The notes beneath the pieces are model-generated. The model was not told the origin of the DNA and did not search any database. It worked only from the letters and a program-made list of their open reading frames with translations. Shown here piece by piece: positions 33,288 to 41,400 of a stretch of DNA of 64,000 nucleotides (positions are counted from its first letter, which is position 1; each line of letters opens with the position of its first letter). The stretch is from the NCBI RefSeq assembly GCF_028829235.1, contig NZ_JAIWJY010000010.1, forward strand, positions 62,001-126,000. The letters are read 5' to 3'. Position numbers and translations under genes: made by a program. The stretch comes from Tenacibaculum larymnensis. GTDB lineage: Bacteria; Bacteroidota; Bacteroidia; Flavobacteriales; Flavobacteriaceae.

Positions 33288-33494
33288 ATGCCAATTATTG
33301 TAAACTTAGATGTAATGCTTGCTAAACGGAAGATGAAAAGCAAAGAGCTGGCAGAAATTGTGGGAATTACTACGGCAAATTTATCTATTCTAAAATCAGG
33401 AAAAGCCAAAGCTATTCGTTTTTCTACGTTAGAAGCTATTTGTAAAGCATTAGATTGTCAACCAGCAGATATTTTAGAATTTGTAGAGGAGTAA
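33288..33494 (+). CDS. small Cro/CI-type HTH regulator (YozG-like)
   Basis: A 68-residue one-domain helix-turn-helix protein: MPIIVNLDVMLAKRKMKSKE, then LAEIVGITTANLSILKSGKA and TLEAICKALDCQPADILEF. Proteins of this type regularly accompany DUF2975 proteins (as B. subtilis YozG with YoaS), where the membrane protein may control the regulator. It starts 3 nt after the DUF2975 stop. The umuC gene begins 28 nt after its stop, behind a palindrome that this or another regulator could bind. Confidence 0.9.
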   Translation: MPIIVNLDVMLAKRKMKSKELAEIVGITTANLSILKSGKAKAIRFSTLEAICKALDCQPADILEFVEE

Positions 33495-33506
33495 AAACAG
33501 AAGATT

Positions 33507-33520
33507 CTGTACCTTTACAG
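33507..33520. promoter_or_regulatory. LexA-like dyad in front of umuC
   Basis: Perfect inverted repeat CTGTA-CCTT-TACAG, 2 nt before the umuC ATG and overlapping a -7-like element TACCTTTA (33510-33517). The half-site CTGTA/TACAG is that of the E. coli-type SOS box. No lexA gene is in the window. Confidence 0.5.
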
Positions 33521-33522
33521 TT

Positions 33523-34779
33523 ATGTATGCGTTGGTAGATTGTAATAACTTTTATGCTTCTTGCGAACGGGTTTTTAATCCGAATTTGCAAGGAAAACCA
33601 GTAGCCATTTTAAGCAATAATGATGGTTGTGTTATTTCAATGAGTGATGAAGCAAAAAAGTTACAGCTTCCATTTGGGGCACCAATTTTTAAGTGGGATC
33701 AGTTCTGTAAAAACAACAATATCTCGGTACTGTCCTCAAACTATCCACTATATGGTGATATGAGTGCTAGGGTGATGAAGATTTTAGAACAATTTTCTCC
33801 AGATGTAGAAGTATACTCTATTGATGAAGCTTTTTTACAATTCAAAGGTTTTGATGAGTATGATTTTAATTCCTACGGGAAAGAAATTAGAGAAAGACTA
33901 TTGAAGTGGACGGGGATTCCAACCTGTGTAGGAATTGCACCAACAAAAGCGTTAAGTAAAGTAGCCAATAAAATAGCTCGTAAATTTCCAAAAGAAACAG
34001 GAGGAGTATATGTAATAAATTCCGAAGAAAAAAGAATCAAAGCATTACAGTGGACTCCTATAGAAAGTGTTTGGGGAATTGGAAGAGGTATACAGAAGAG
34101 GTTGCTCGCCAAAGGATGTAAAAAGGCATACGATTTTACCCAGTTAGATGATAATTGGGTATTGAAAAATCTTTCTATAACAGGCTGGAAGTTAAAAAAA
34201 GATTTAGAAGGAGAGTCTAAAATAGAATTAGATGAACCTACTAATAAGAAAGCAATAGCAACAACCCGAAGTTTTGAATATACATTTTCTGATATAGATA
34301 ATATTAAAGAAAGAATTTCAACCTTTGCGGTGAGTTGTGCAGAAAAATTACGCAAACAAAACTCTAGTTGTCATATGGTGATTGTTTTGCTACGAAGTGA
34401 TTATCATAAAAAAGATACTGAACAACATCGAGTGAGTAAAACAGTTGTGTTTCCATATCCAACAAACTCCACATTAACGATAAGTAAAAGTGCAGTACAA
34501 GCGGTAACAACTATATTTAAAGAAGGAATAAAGTATAAAAGAGCAGGAGTAATTGTAACAGGATTGGTTCCTTCAGATAATTATCAGATAGATATGTTTG
34601 CAAGAGAAAATCCGAAGCATGCCTCTTTAATGAGTGCGATTGATAAAATTAATCAGACTTATAAAGCAGATAAGATTAAATTAGCCAATCAAGATTTACA
34701 ACGTACTTGGAAGATGCGTCAAGAACGATTATCGCCCAAATACACTACAAATATTAACGATATTATTAAGGTAAAATAA
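33523..34779 (+). CDS. umuC: Y-family DNA polymerase UmuC (pol V catalytic subunit)
   Basis: A 418-residue translesion polymerase. The catalytic motifs are MYALVDCNNFYASCERVF with its Asp, and VYSIDEAFLQF with the Asp-Glu pair. The thumb helix-hairpin-helix region (WTPIESVWGIGRGIQKRLLAKG) and the little-finger domain follow. The C-terminal QRTWKMRQERLSPKYTT stretch is the UmuC-specific DUF4113 region. It copies past damaged bases when activated by cleaved UmuD. It precedes umuD by 25 nt, the reverse of the E. coli order. A LexA-like dyad abuts its start. Confidence 0.95.
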   Translation: MYALVDCNNFYASCERVFNPNLQGKPVAILSNNDGCVISMSDEAKKLQLPFGAPIFKWDQFCKNNNISVLSSNYPLYGDMSARVMKILEQFSPDVEVYSIDEAFLQFKGFDEYDFNSYGKEIRERLLKWTGIPTCVGIAPTKALSKVANKIARKFPKETGGVYVINSEEKRIKALQWTPIESVWGIGRGIQKRLLAKGCKKAYDFTQLDDNWVLKNLSITGWKLKKDLEGESKIELDEPTNKKAIATTRSFEYTFSDIDNIKERISTFAVSCAEKLRKQNSSCHMVIVLLRSDYHKKDTEQHRVSKTVVFPYPTNSTLTISKSAVQAVTTIFKEGIKYKRAGVIVTGLVPSDNYQIDMFARENPKHASLMSAIDKINQTYKADKIKLANQDLQRTWKMRQERLSPKYTTNINDIIKVK

Positions 34780-34804
34780 GTTTAGTTAAATAACAAACAA
34801 TAAG

Positions 34805-35263
34805 ATGTTACGAAAATTAAAGCCAGTAAAAGCATCAGAAGCATTGACTTTTTTCTTGCCAAAAGAGTTAAATGAAAGTGAAGGAGCTATTTTAATGGAT
34901 ACAGGTATTTCTGCAGGGTTTCCTTCTCCTGCTGATGATTTCAGGGAAACGCGTATTTCGTTAGATGAAGAACTTATTAGAAATAAAGAAGCTACTTTTT
35001 TTGCACGAGTAAGTGGACAGTCGATGATTGGTGCAGGGTTAGATGACAATGATTTATTGGTAATCGATAGAAGTATTCCTCCAACCAATAATAAAATTGC
35101 AGTATGTTTTTTAGATGGTGAGTTTACTGTAAAACGTCTGCGAGTTGAAGGTAGTGAAGTTTGGCTACAACCTGAAAATCCAGATTATCCAATTATAAAA
35201 ATCACTGAAGAAAACAACTTTATTATTTGGGGAGTTGTAACTAATGTGATTAAGAAGGTGTAG
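34805..35263 (+). CDS. umuD: UmuD-like S24 self-cleaving protein
   Basis: A 152-residue LexA/UmuD-type protein. The cleavage site SAG|FPSP context resembles the UmuD CG|FPSP site, and here cleavage is predicted between Ala37 and Gly38. The catalytic Ser73 (SGQSM) and Lys110 (FTVKRL) are 37 residues apart, as in E. coli UmuD. It has no helix-turn-helix, so it is not a LexA repressor. After RecA-stimulated cleavage it should activate UmuC as part of pol V. The gene is co-transcribed with umuC and ends before a bidirectional terminator. Confidence 0.93.
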   Translation: MLRKLKPVKASEALTFFLPKELNESEGAILMDTGISAGFPSPADDFRETRISLDEELIRNKEATFFARVSGQSMIGAGLDDNDLLVIDRSIPPTNNKIAVCFLDGEFTVKRLRVEGSEVWLQPENPDYPIIKITEENNFIIWGVVTNVIKKV

Positions 35264-35362
35264 CGGATAACCAAGACCGCTTTGCTGTTAGATAGAAGAA
35301 TCAAGACTTTTTTTAGAAAGATCAAAGAGTCAATCTGAATTTTGTGTGAAGAATCTCAAAAT

Positions 35363-35393
35363 AAAAAAATCCAGCAAATAGCTGGATTTTTTT
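35363..35393. terminator. bidirectional terminator, umuD / bacilliredoxin
   Basis: AAAAAAATCCAGC / GCTGGATTTTTTT hairpin with an AAATA loop between converging genes, with A/T runs on both sides. Confidence 0.9.
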
Positions 35394-35426
35394 ATTTATT
35401 CTAAAAATCTTGTGTCTTAAAAAAGA

Positions 35427-35837
35427 TTAACAAAACTCTTCGTAAGCAGCGGCTAAATTCTGAGCAATAGCTTGTGCAGAACGCCCTTCAATATGATGAC
35501 GCTCTAACATGTGTACTAAATTACCATCTTTAAATAAAGCAATTGCAGGAGATGATGGAGGGAAAGGAATCATATATTCTCTCGCCTTCGCTGTAGATTC
35601 TTTTTCTACACCTGCAAAAACTGTAGTTAAGTTCGTAGGAGTTTTATCTGCTCCTAAAGAAGCGATAGCACCAGGTCTTGCAGTACCTGCAGCACACCCA
35701 CAAACAGAGTTTACCATTACTAACGTAGTTCCTTCTTTGGCTAAAGCATTGTCAACATCTTCAGCAGTATATAAAGCTTCAAAACCGGCATCGATTAATT
35801 GATCGCGCATTGGTTTTACTAATTCTTCTGGATACAT
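35427..35837 (-). CDS. bacilliredoxin (BrxA/BrxB family)
   Basis: A 136-residue thioredoxin-like protein with the CGC motif (Cys46-Gly47-Cys48 in NSVCGCAAG) typical of BrxA/BrxB (YphP/YqiW). In Firmicutes these remove bacillithiol from protein cysteines. Many Bacteroidota also make bacillithiol, so the same role is likely in the cytoplasm here. The PFPPSSPAIALFKDGNLVHMLERHHIEG stretch is characteristic. It is a single-gene unit with a TATCTTTG promoter element 22 nt upstream. Confidence 0.92.
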   Translation of the reverse strand: MYPEELVKPMRDQLIDAGFEALYTAEDVDNALAKEGTTLVMVNSVCGCAAGTARPGAIASLGADKTPTNLTTVFAGVEKESTAKAREYMIPFPPSSPAIALFKDGNLVHMLERHHIEGRSAQAIAQNLAAAYEEFC

Positions 35838-35859
35838 ATTTTTGAATTAAAATTTAAGG

Positions 35860-35867
35860 CAAAGATA
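35860..35867 (-). promoter_or_regulatory. -7 element of bacilliredoxin gene
   Basis: TATCTTTG on the - strand, 22 nt before the ATG at 35837. No clear TTG upstream. Confidence 0.55.
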
Positions 35868-35925
35868 CTTCTTTTCGTGCCAACAATCAACTCGAAATAA
35901 GTATGGAGATAGATTGGTAATGTTT

Positions 35926-35933
35926 TATCTTTG
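35926..35933 (+). promoter_or_regulatory. -7 element of TerB-DnaJ gene
   Basis: TATCTTTG, 20 nt before the ATG at 35954. Divergent from the bacilliredoxin promoter, with 58 nt between the two elements. Confidence 0.55.
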
Positions 35934-35953
35934 TAGCCTCTAAAAAACAAACA

Positions 35954-36715
35954 ATGGGAAAATTTGCAAAATGGCTTGGAGCTGGAGCTGGCTTTACATT
36001 AGGAGGGCCAATAGGAGCAATAATTGGGTTTGCTGTAGGAAGTTTTATTGATGGAATTTCTGTAGAAGATTTTGTACAAGAACAGCAAGAATTTCAAAAA
36101 AAGACTGGAGGTCAACCAAGAAGAGGAAGAGCTACATCAGGTGATTTCGAAATAAGCTTGCTAATATTAGCATCAGTAGTTATAAAATCTGATGGAAAAA
36201 TAGATAAGAGAGAGTTAGATTATGTTCGTGCTTACTTTGTGAAAATGTATGGTAAAGAACGAGCAAATCACGCATTCAAGCTATTTAATGGAATAATAAA
36301 AAAACAAATATCTACACGCCAAGTTTGCTTACAAATACGTCAGTATATGTCTCATGCTACGCGATTACAATTGTTACATTTTTTGTTTGGAATAGCAAAA
36401 GCAGATGGGCAAGTAACTAGTGTAGAGGAAGAAGAAATTAGAAAAATAGCAAGCTATTTATATATCAATGAATATGATTACTCATCAATAAAAGCAATGT
36501 TTTATGATGAGTCTGATGGAGCTTATAAAATGCTAGAGATAACGAAAGAATCGACTAACGATGAAGTGAAAAAAGCCTACAGAAGAATGGCTAAAAAACA
36601 TCACCCAGATAAGTTACAAAACTTAGGAGAAGAGCATAAAAAAGGGGCTAACGAGAAATTTCAAAAAATTCAAGCAGCTTACGAACAAATTAAAAAAGAA
36701 CGTGGGATTAGTTAA
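35954..36715 (+). CDS. TerB-DnaJ co-chaperone (DjlA-like)
   Basis: A 253-residue protein with three parts. The N-terminal glycine-rich hydrophobic segment (about 8-35; AGAGFTLGGPIGAIIGFAVGS) may insert in a membrane. A TerB-like acidic helical domain (about 60-175; SVVIKSDGKIDKRELDYVR, AKADGQVTSVEEEEI) follows. The C-terminal J domain has the HPD motif in KKHHPDKLQN. This is the DjlA arrangement, in which the J domain recruits DnaK. The cargo is unknown. It is a single-gene unit that ends in a perfect palindromic terminator. Confidence 0.88.
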   Translation: MGKFAKWLGAGAGFTLGGPIGAIIGFAVGSFIDGISVEDFVQEQQEFQKKTGGQPRRGRATSGDFEISLLILASVVIKSDGKIDKRELDYVRAYFVKMYGKERANHAFKLFNGIIKKQISTRQVCLQIRQYMSHATRLQLLHFLFGIAKADGQVTSVEEEEIRKIASYLYINEYDYSSIKAMFYDESDGAYKMLEITKESTNDEVKKAYRRMAKKHHPDKLQNLGEEHKKGANEKFQKIQAAYEQIKKERGIS

Positions 36716-36744
36716 AATGTTCAGATAAAATTAAGAATTATGTG

Positions 36745-36774
36745 AAAAACACCTCAAATTTGAGGTGTTTTTTT
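36745..36774 (+). terminator. terminator of TerB-DnaJ gene
   Basis: Perfect 14-bp palindrome AAAAACACCTCAAA / TTTGAGGTGTTTTT, followed by further T, 29 nt after the stop. Confidence 0.9.
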
Positions 36775-36840
36775 ATGTCTCAAATTCAACAATTACAAGA
36801 AAATACGTAATTTCGCACATTCAATTAATAAACCGACAAA

Positions 36841-39800
36841 ATGAGTAAGAAGTTTACTGAATACAAAGGATTGGATTTACCAAAAGTAGCAGAAGAAATA
36901 TTAAACTATTGGGAGGAAAACAACATCTTTGAAAAAAGTATTACTACACGTGAAGGAAACGAACCATTTGTGTTTTTTGAAGGACCACCTTCAGCAAACG
37001 GTTTACCAGGAATTCACCACGTAATGGCACGTGCCATTAAAGATATTTTTTGTCGTTATAAAACCCAAAAAGGATACCAAGTTAAGCGTAAAGCAGGTTG
37101 GGATACACATGGTTTGCCTGTAGAATTGGGAGTTGAAAAAGAATTAGGAATCACCAAAGAAGATATTGGAACCAAAATTACGGTTGAAGAATATAACGAA
37201 GCATGTAAAAAAGCTGTAATGCGTTATACCGATATTTGGAACGACTTAACTCAAAAAATGGGATATTGGGTAGATATGGAAGATCCATATATAACCTATA
37301 AACCAAAATATATGGAATCGGTTTGGTGGTTGTTAAAACAAATCTACAATAAGGATTTGTTATACAAAGGGTATACAATTCAGCCATATTCACCAAAAGC
37401 AGGAACTGGATTAAGTTCGCATGAATTAAATCAACCAGGAACGTATCAAGATGTTACAGATACTACAGTAGTAGCTCAGTTTAAAACGATAAAAGAAACA
37501 TTACCAGACTTTTTACAAGTTGATGGAGATGTACACTTTTTAGCTTGGACAACTACACCATGGACACTTCCATCGAATACAGCATTAACGGTTGGACCAA
37601 AAATAGAATACGTTTTAGTTAAAACATTCAACCAATATACATTTGAGCCAATTCAAGTGGTGTTGGCTAAAAACTTAGTGTCAAAACAATTTGCTGGGAA
37701 GAAGTTTAATCAAGTAGAAGATGTAGCGGAATTAGCAAATTATGCAGAAGGAGATAAGCAAATTCCATATGCAGTTGTAAAAGAATTTATAGGAAAGGAC
37801 TTAGTAGGTATTAAATACGAGCAATTATTACCATTTGCTTTACCATATCAAAACCCAGAAAATGCTTTTAGAGTAATTTCAGGAGATTTTGTAACTACCG
37901 AAGATGGTACAGGTATCGTACATACAGCCCCAACATTTGGTGCTGATGATGCTTTAGTTGCAAAACAAGCAACTCCAGAAGTGCCGCCAATGTTAGTGTT
38001 AGATGAAAATGAAAACCCAGTTCCATTAGTAGATTTACAAGGGAAATTTCGACCAGAAATGGGAGAATATGCAGGTAAATATGTAAAGAATGAATACTAT
38101 ACAGATGGTGAGGCTCCAGAAAAATCGGTAGATGTAGAATTAGCAATTCAACTAAAAACAGAAAACAAAGCCTTTAAGGTTGAAAAATATGTACACAGTT
38201 ATCCTAACTGTTGGCGTACGGATAAACCAATTTTATACTATCCGTTAGATTCTTGGTTTATCAAGGTAACTGACGTTAAGGATAAAATGTTCGATTTAAA
38301 TGAAACTATTAACTGGAAACCAAAATCAACAGGAGAAGGACGTTTTGGTAACTGGTTAAAAAATGCGAATGATTGGAACTTATCACGTTCTCGTTTTTGG
38401 GGAATTCCATTACCAATTTGGCGTACTGAAGACGGAACAGAGCAAATCTGTATCGGTTCTGTAGCTGAATTAAAAGAAGAGATTCAAAAGTCAGTTGATG
38501 CAGGCGTAATGTGTGAAGACATTTTTGCTGATTTTGAAATAGGAAATATGTCAGAAGATAACTATGATAAAATCGATTTACACAAAAATGTAGTAGATAA
38601 AATTATCTTAGTTTCTGCTTCAGGAAAACCAATGAAGCGTGAAAGCGATTTAATTGATGTTTGGTTTGATTCTGGTTCTATGCCATATGCACAATGGCAT
38701 TATCCATTTGAAAACAAAGAATTAATTGATAATAAAGAAAGTTATCCAGCTAACTTTATTGCAGAGGGAGTAGACCAAACTCGTGGATGGTTCTATACAT
38801 TACATGCTATCGGAACAATGGTGTTCGATTCTGTAGCTTATAAAAATGTAGTGTCTAACGGATTAGTGTTAGATAAGAACGGGCAAAAAATGTCAAAGCG
38901 TTTAGGAAATGCAGTAGACCCATTTACTACATTATCTGAATATGGTCCAGATGCTACACGTTGGTATATGATATCAAATGCAAATCCTTGGGATAACTTA
39001 AAATTTGATTTAGCAGGAATAGAAGAAGTAAAACGTAAGTTCTTCGGAACTTTATATAATACCTATTCATTCTTCTCTTTATATGCAAACATTGATAACT
39101 TCACCTATAGTGAAGCTGAAATAGCTATTAATGAAAGACCGGAGATAGACCGTTGGATTTTATCTGAATTAAACACGTTAGTTCAAAAGGTAGATAAATT
39201 CTATGCAGAATACGAACCTACGAAAGCTACTAGAGCTATTTCTGATTTTGTACAAGATCATTTAAGTAACTGGTATGTACGTTTATGTAGAAGACGTTTC
39301 TGGAAAGGAGAATATGCACAAGATAAAATTTCAGCATATCAAACGTTATACACTTGTATGTTAACGGTAGCTAAATTAGGTTCTCCAGTAGCACCTTTCT
39401 TTATGGATCGTTTGTATAAAGATTTAATAAAAGCTACAGGAAAAGAAAGTTTTGAAAGCGTACATATAGCAGAGTTTCCTAAATATAATGCTGATTTAGT
39501 AGATAAGTCGTTAGAGCGTAAAATGGAAAATGCACAAACAATATCTTCGTTAGTATTATCTTTAAGAGCTAAAGAAAAAATTAAAGTACGTCAACCGTTA
39601 CAAAAAATTATGATTCCTGTATTGGATGCAACGCAGAAGGAAGAAATTTTAGCAGTAGCAGACTTAATAAAATCAGAAGTTAACGTTAAGGAGATAGAGT
39701 TATTAGACGATGCTTCAGGGATTTTAGTAAAACAAATCAAACCAAATTTTAAAGCTTTAGGGCCTAAGTTTGGTAAAGATATGAAGTTGATAGCTAATAA

Positions 39801-40248
39801 GATACAAGGGTTTACACAAGATGATATCATCAAAATAGAAAAAGAAGGTGAAATTTCTGTGGAAATTAACGATAAATTGATTACTTTAGGAACCGCTGAT
39901 GTGGAGATTTCATCGAAAGATATCGAAGGGTGGTTAGTAGCCAATGCAGAAGGGTTAACAGTTGCTTTAGATGTTACAATAAACGACGAATTACGCAAAG
40001 AAGGTGTGGCAAGAGAATTAGTTAATAGAATTCAAAACGCACGAAAAGACACAGGTTTAGAAGTAACCGATAAAATAAAATTAACCATTTTACAAGCTGA
40101 TGATTTAAGAGAATCGGTATTGGCAAATGAAAACTACATTAAAGCAGAAACATTAACAAATGAATTAGTTTTTGTTGATGATTTAAAAAATGGTACAGAA
40201 ATTGAGTTTGATGCCATTAAAAGTAGAATGTTAATTGAAAAAATATAG
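36841..40248 (+). CDS. ileS: isoleucyl-tRNA synthetase, type 2 (eukaryote-like)
   Basis: A 1135-residue class Ia synthetase charging tRNA-Ile. The HIGH-type motif is GIHH (residues 57-60, in NGLPGIHHVMARA) and KMSKR is at 683-687. The editing (CP1) domain carries WTTTPWTLPSNTALTVG. The length and the PGIHH form place it in the IleRS2 group found in eukaryotes and many Bacteroidota, which is typically insensitive to mupirocin. The ATG at 36841 gives the standard FTEYKGLDLPKVAEEIL start. A TraR/DksA-like gene follows, its ATG 4 nt after the ileS stop. Confidence 0.97.
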   Translation: MSKKFTEYKGLDLPKVAEEILNYWEENNIFEKSITTREGNEPFVFFEGPPSANGLPGIHHVMARAIKDIFCRYKTQKGYQVKRKAGWDTHGLPVELGVEKELGITKEDIGTKITVEEYNEACKKAVMRYTDIWNDLTQKMGYWVDMEDPYITYKPKYMESVWWLLKQIYNKDLLYKGYTIQPYSPKAGTGLSSHELNQPGTYQDVTDTTVVAQFKTIKETLPDFLQVDGDVHFLAWTTTPWTLPSNTALTVGPKIEYVLVKTFNQYTFEPIQVVLAKNLVSKQFAGKKFNQVEDVAELANYAEGDKQIPYAVVKEFIGKDLVGIKYEQLLPFALPYQNPENAFRVISGDFVTTEDGTGIVHTAPTFGADDALVAKQATPEVPPMLVLDENENPVPLVDLQGKFRPEMGEYAGKYVKNEYYTDGEAPEKSVDVELAIQLKTENKAFKVEKYVHSYPNCWRTDKPILYYPLDSWFIKVTDVKDKMFDLNETINWKPKSTGEGRFGNWLKNANDWNLSRSRFWGIPLPIWRTEDGTEQICIGSVAELKEEIQKSVDAGVMCEDIFADFEIGNMSEDNYDKIDLHKNVVDKIILVSASGKPMKRESDLIDVWFDSGSMPYAQWHYPFENKELIDNKESYPANFIAEGVDQTRGWFYTLHAIGTMVFDSVAYKNVVSNGLVLDKNGQKMSKRLGNAVDPFTTLSEYGPDATRWYMISNANPWDNLKFDLAGIEEVKRKFFGTLYNTYSFFSLYANIDNFTYSEAEIAINERPEIDRWILSELNTLVQKVDKFYAEYEPTKATRAISDFVQDHLSNWYVRLCRRRFWKGEYAQDKISAYQTLYTCMLTVAKLGSPVAPFFMDRLYKDLIKATGKESFESVHIAEFPKYNADLVDKSLERKMENAQTISSLVLSLRAKEKIKVRQPLQKIMIPVLDATQKEEILAVADLIKSEVNVKEIELLDDASGILVKQIKPNFKALGPKFGKDMKLIANKIQGFTQDDIIKIEKEGEISVEINDKLITLGTADVEISSKDIEGWLVANAEGLTVALDVTINDELRKEGVARELVNRIQNARKDTGLEVTDKIKLTILQADDLRESVLANENYIKAETLTNELVFVDDLKNGTEIEFDAIKSRMLIEKI

Positions 40249-40252
40249 CATT

Positions 40253-40630
40253 ATGGATGATGTTAAAATAAGATATTCAGATAGTGATTTACTAGAGTTT
40301 AAGGAAATCATTCAAAAGAAAATTGAAAAAGCTGAAGAAGACTTAAAACTGTTACAAGCATCGTATAAAAATGGTTCAGATAATGGAACCGATGATACAT
40401 CGCCAACATTTAAATCTTTTGAAGAAGGTTCAGATACAATGGCTAAAGAAGCAAATATGCAGCTAGCTATTCGTCAAGAAAAGTTTATTCGTGATTTAAA
40501 AAATGCCTTAGTTCGTATTGAAAATAAAACGTATGGTATTTGTAGAGTTACAGGTAAACTAATTCAAAAAGAACGCTTAAAGCTAGTGCCACACGCTACT
40601 TTAAGTATCGAAGCAAAACGAAAACAATAA
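40253..40630 (+). CDS. TraR/DksA-like protein with degenerate zinc finger
   Basis: A 125-residue protein of the TraR/DksA family, with a coiled-coil N-terminal half and a C-terminal region YGICRVTGKLIQKERLKLVPHATLSIEA. That region corresponds to the C4 zinc finger, but only Cys97 remains of the four cysteines, so it cannot bind zinc in the DksA manner. DksA-type proteins enter the RNA polymerase secondary channel and shape the ppGpp response. I chose ATG 40253, 4 nt after the ileS stop; the TTG 18 nt upstream lies inside ileS. It is probably co-transcribed with ileS and is followed by a terminator. Confidence 0.87.
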   Translation: MDDVKIRYSDSDLLEFKEIIQKKIEKAEEDLKLLQASYKNGSDNGTDDTSPTFKSFEEGSDTMAKEANMQLAIRQEKFIRDLKNALVRIENKTYGICRVTGKLIQKERLKLVPHATLSIEAKRKQ

Positions 40631-40651
40631 CTTTTAAAGTTAAAATAAATA

Positions 40652-40675
40652 GAGCCTCTTTTAGAGGCTTTTTTT
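40652..40675 (+). terminator. terminator after TraR/DksA-like gene
   Basis: AGCCTC / GAGGCT hairpin with a TTTTA loop and a 7-T run. The T run ends 2 nt before the ATG of the next gene. Confidence 0.85.
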
Positions 40676-40677
40676 GT

Positions 40678-41325
40678 ATGAAAAAATATCTATTATTATA
40701 TACTCTAATAAGTGTTCAACTTCTTTACTGTCAAGAAAAAATAATACAGAAGAGAAAAATGTTAGTAAACGAACTCGAAGTAGTTACTTACGGGTTAGAC
40801 GATATTGTAATAGAAAATTCAAAGAGTAACGAGCTAGAAGTAATTTTACTTGATGAAAACCCACATACACATAATATACTGTTCAAAAAAGAAGGAGAAG
40901 TCATTACAATAGCATTTGAGTTAAATATTCCAACACTAAAAAATGAAGTTTTTAGAAAATATATAACAAGAAGACTAGAAAGAGCTAGGGCTATTATAAA
41001 AGTTCCTAAAAACAAACATATAAGTATTTATGGAAAAACTATTGGAATTAATTCAAAAAGTTACGCTGGTGATTTAGATGTTTATATTGAAAGAGGGAAT
41101 ATAAAACTGAATACTATTGAAAGGAACGTAAATGTGCGTCTTTTTCAAGGAAATGTATTTGCGAAAACAACTTCAAAAAGTACGTTAAACTTAAAAACCA
41201 ATAACGGAACAATTCTTATAAATGGAGAGAAAAAAGAATCTCCGTTCTCTCAAGAAACTCCATCAACTTCTAAAAAACTTACCATAAACTCAATTCATGC
41301 CAACATAAACATAGAATTAGAGTAA
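40678..41325 (+). CDS. exported protein of unknown function, repeat-rich beta structure
   Basis: A 215-residue protein with a clear signal peptide (KKYLLLYTLISVQLLYC). The C-terminal half is a ladder of short strands (KSYAGDLDVYIERGNIKLNTIERNVNVRLFQGNV and on), resembling DUF4097-like right-handed beta-solenoids. I do not recognise the exact family. Its ATG comes 2 nt after the T run of the preceding terminator, so either it depends on read-through or its promoter overlaps that hairpin. It separates the ileS/TraR pair from the M61 peptidase and lspA. Confidence 0.6.
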   Translation: MKKYLLLYTLISVQLLYCQEKIIQKRKMLVNELEVVTYGLDDIVIENSKSNELEVILLDENPHTHNILFKKEGEVITIAFELNIPTLKNEVFRKYITRRLERARAIIKVPKNKHISIYGKTIGINSKSYAGDLDVYIERGNIKLNTIERNVNVRLFQGNVFAKTTSKSTLNLKTNNGTILINGEKKESPFSQETPSTSKKLTINSIHANINIELE

Positions 41326-41400
41326 TTAACAAAATTTTATAATAATTACACGTAACAAAACATAAGTTACTTTGTCTAATGGTTAATTAAAAACTAAGAA

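Noticed and set aside
33873-34355. 160-codon reverse frame inside umuC
   Set aside because: Codon pattern and protein make no recognisable domain; umuC covers it fully with catalytic motifs.
34805-35263. UmuD-like protein as LexA or as a phage repressor
   Set aside because: It lacks an N-terminal helix-turn-helix; no phage genes are near.
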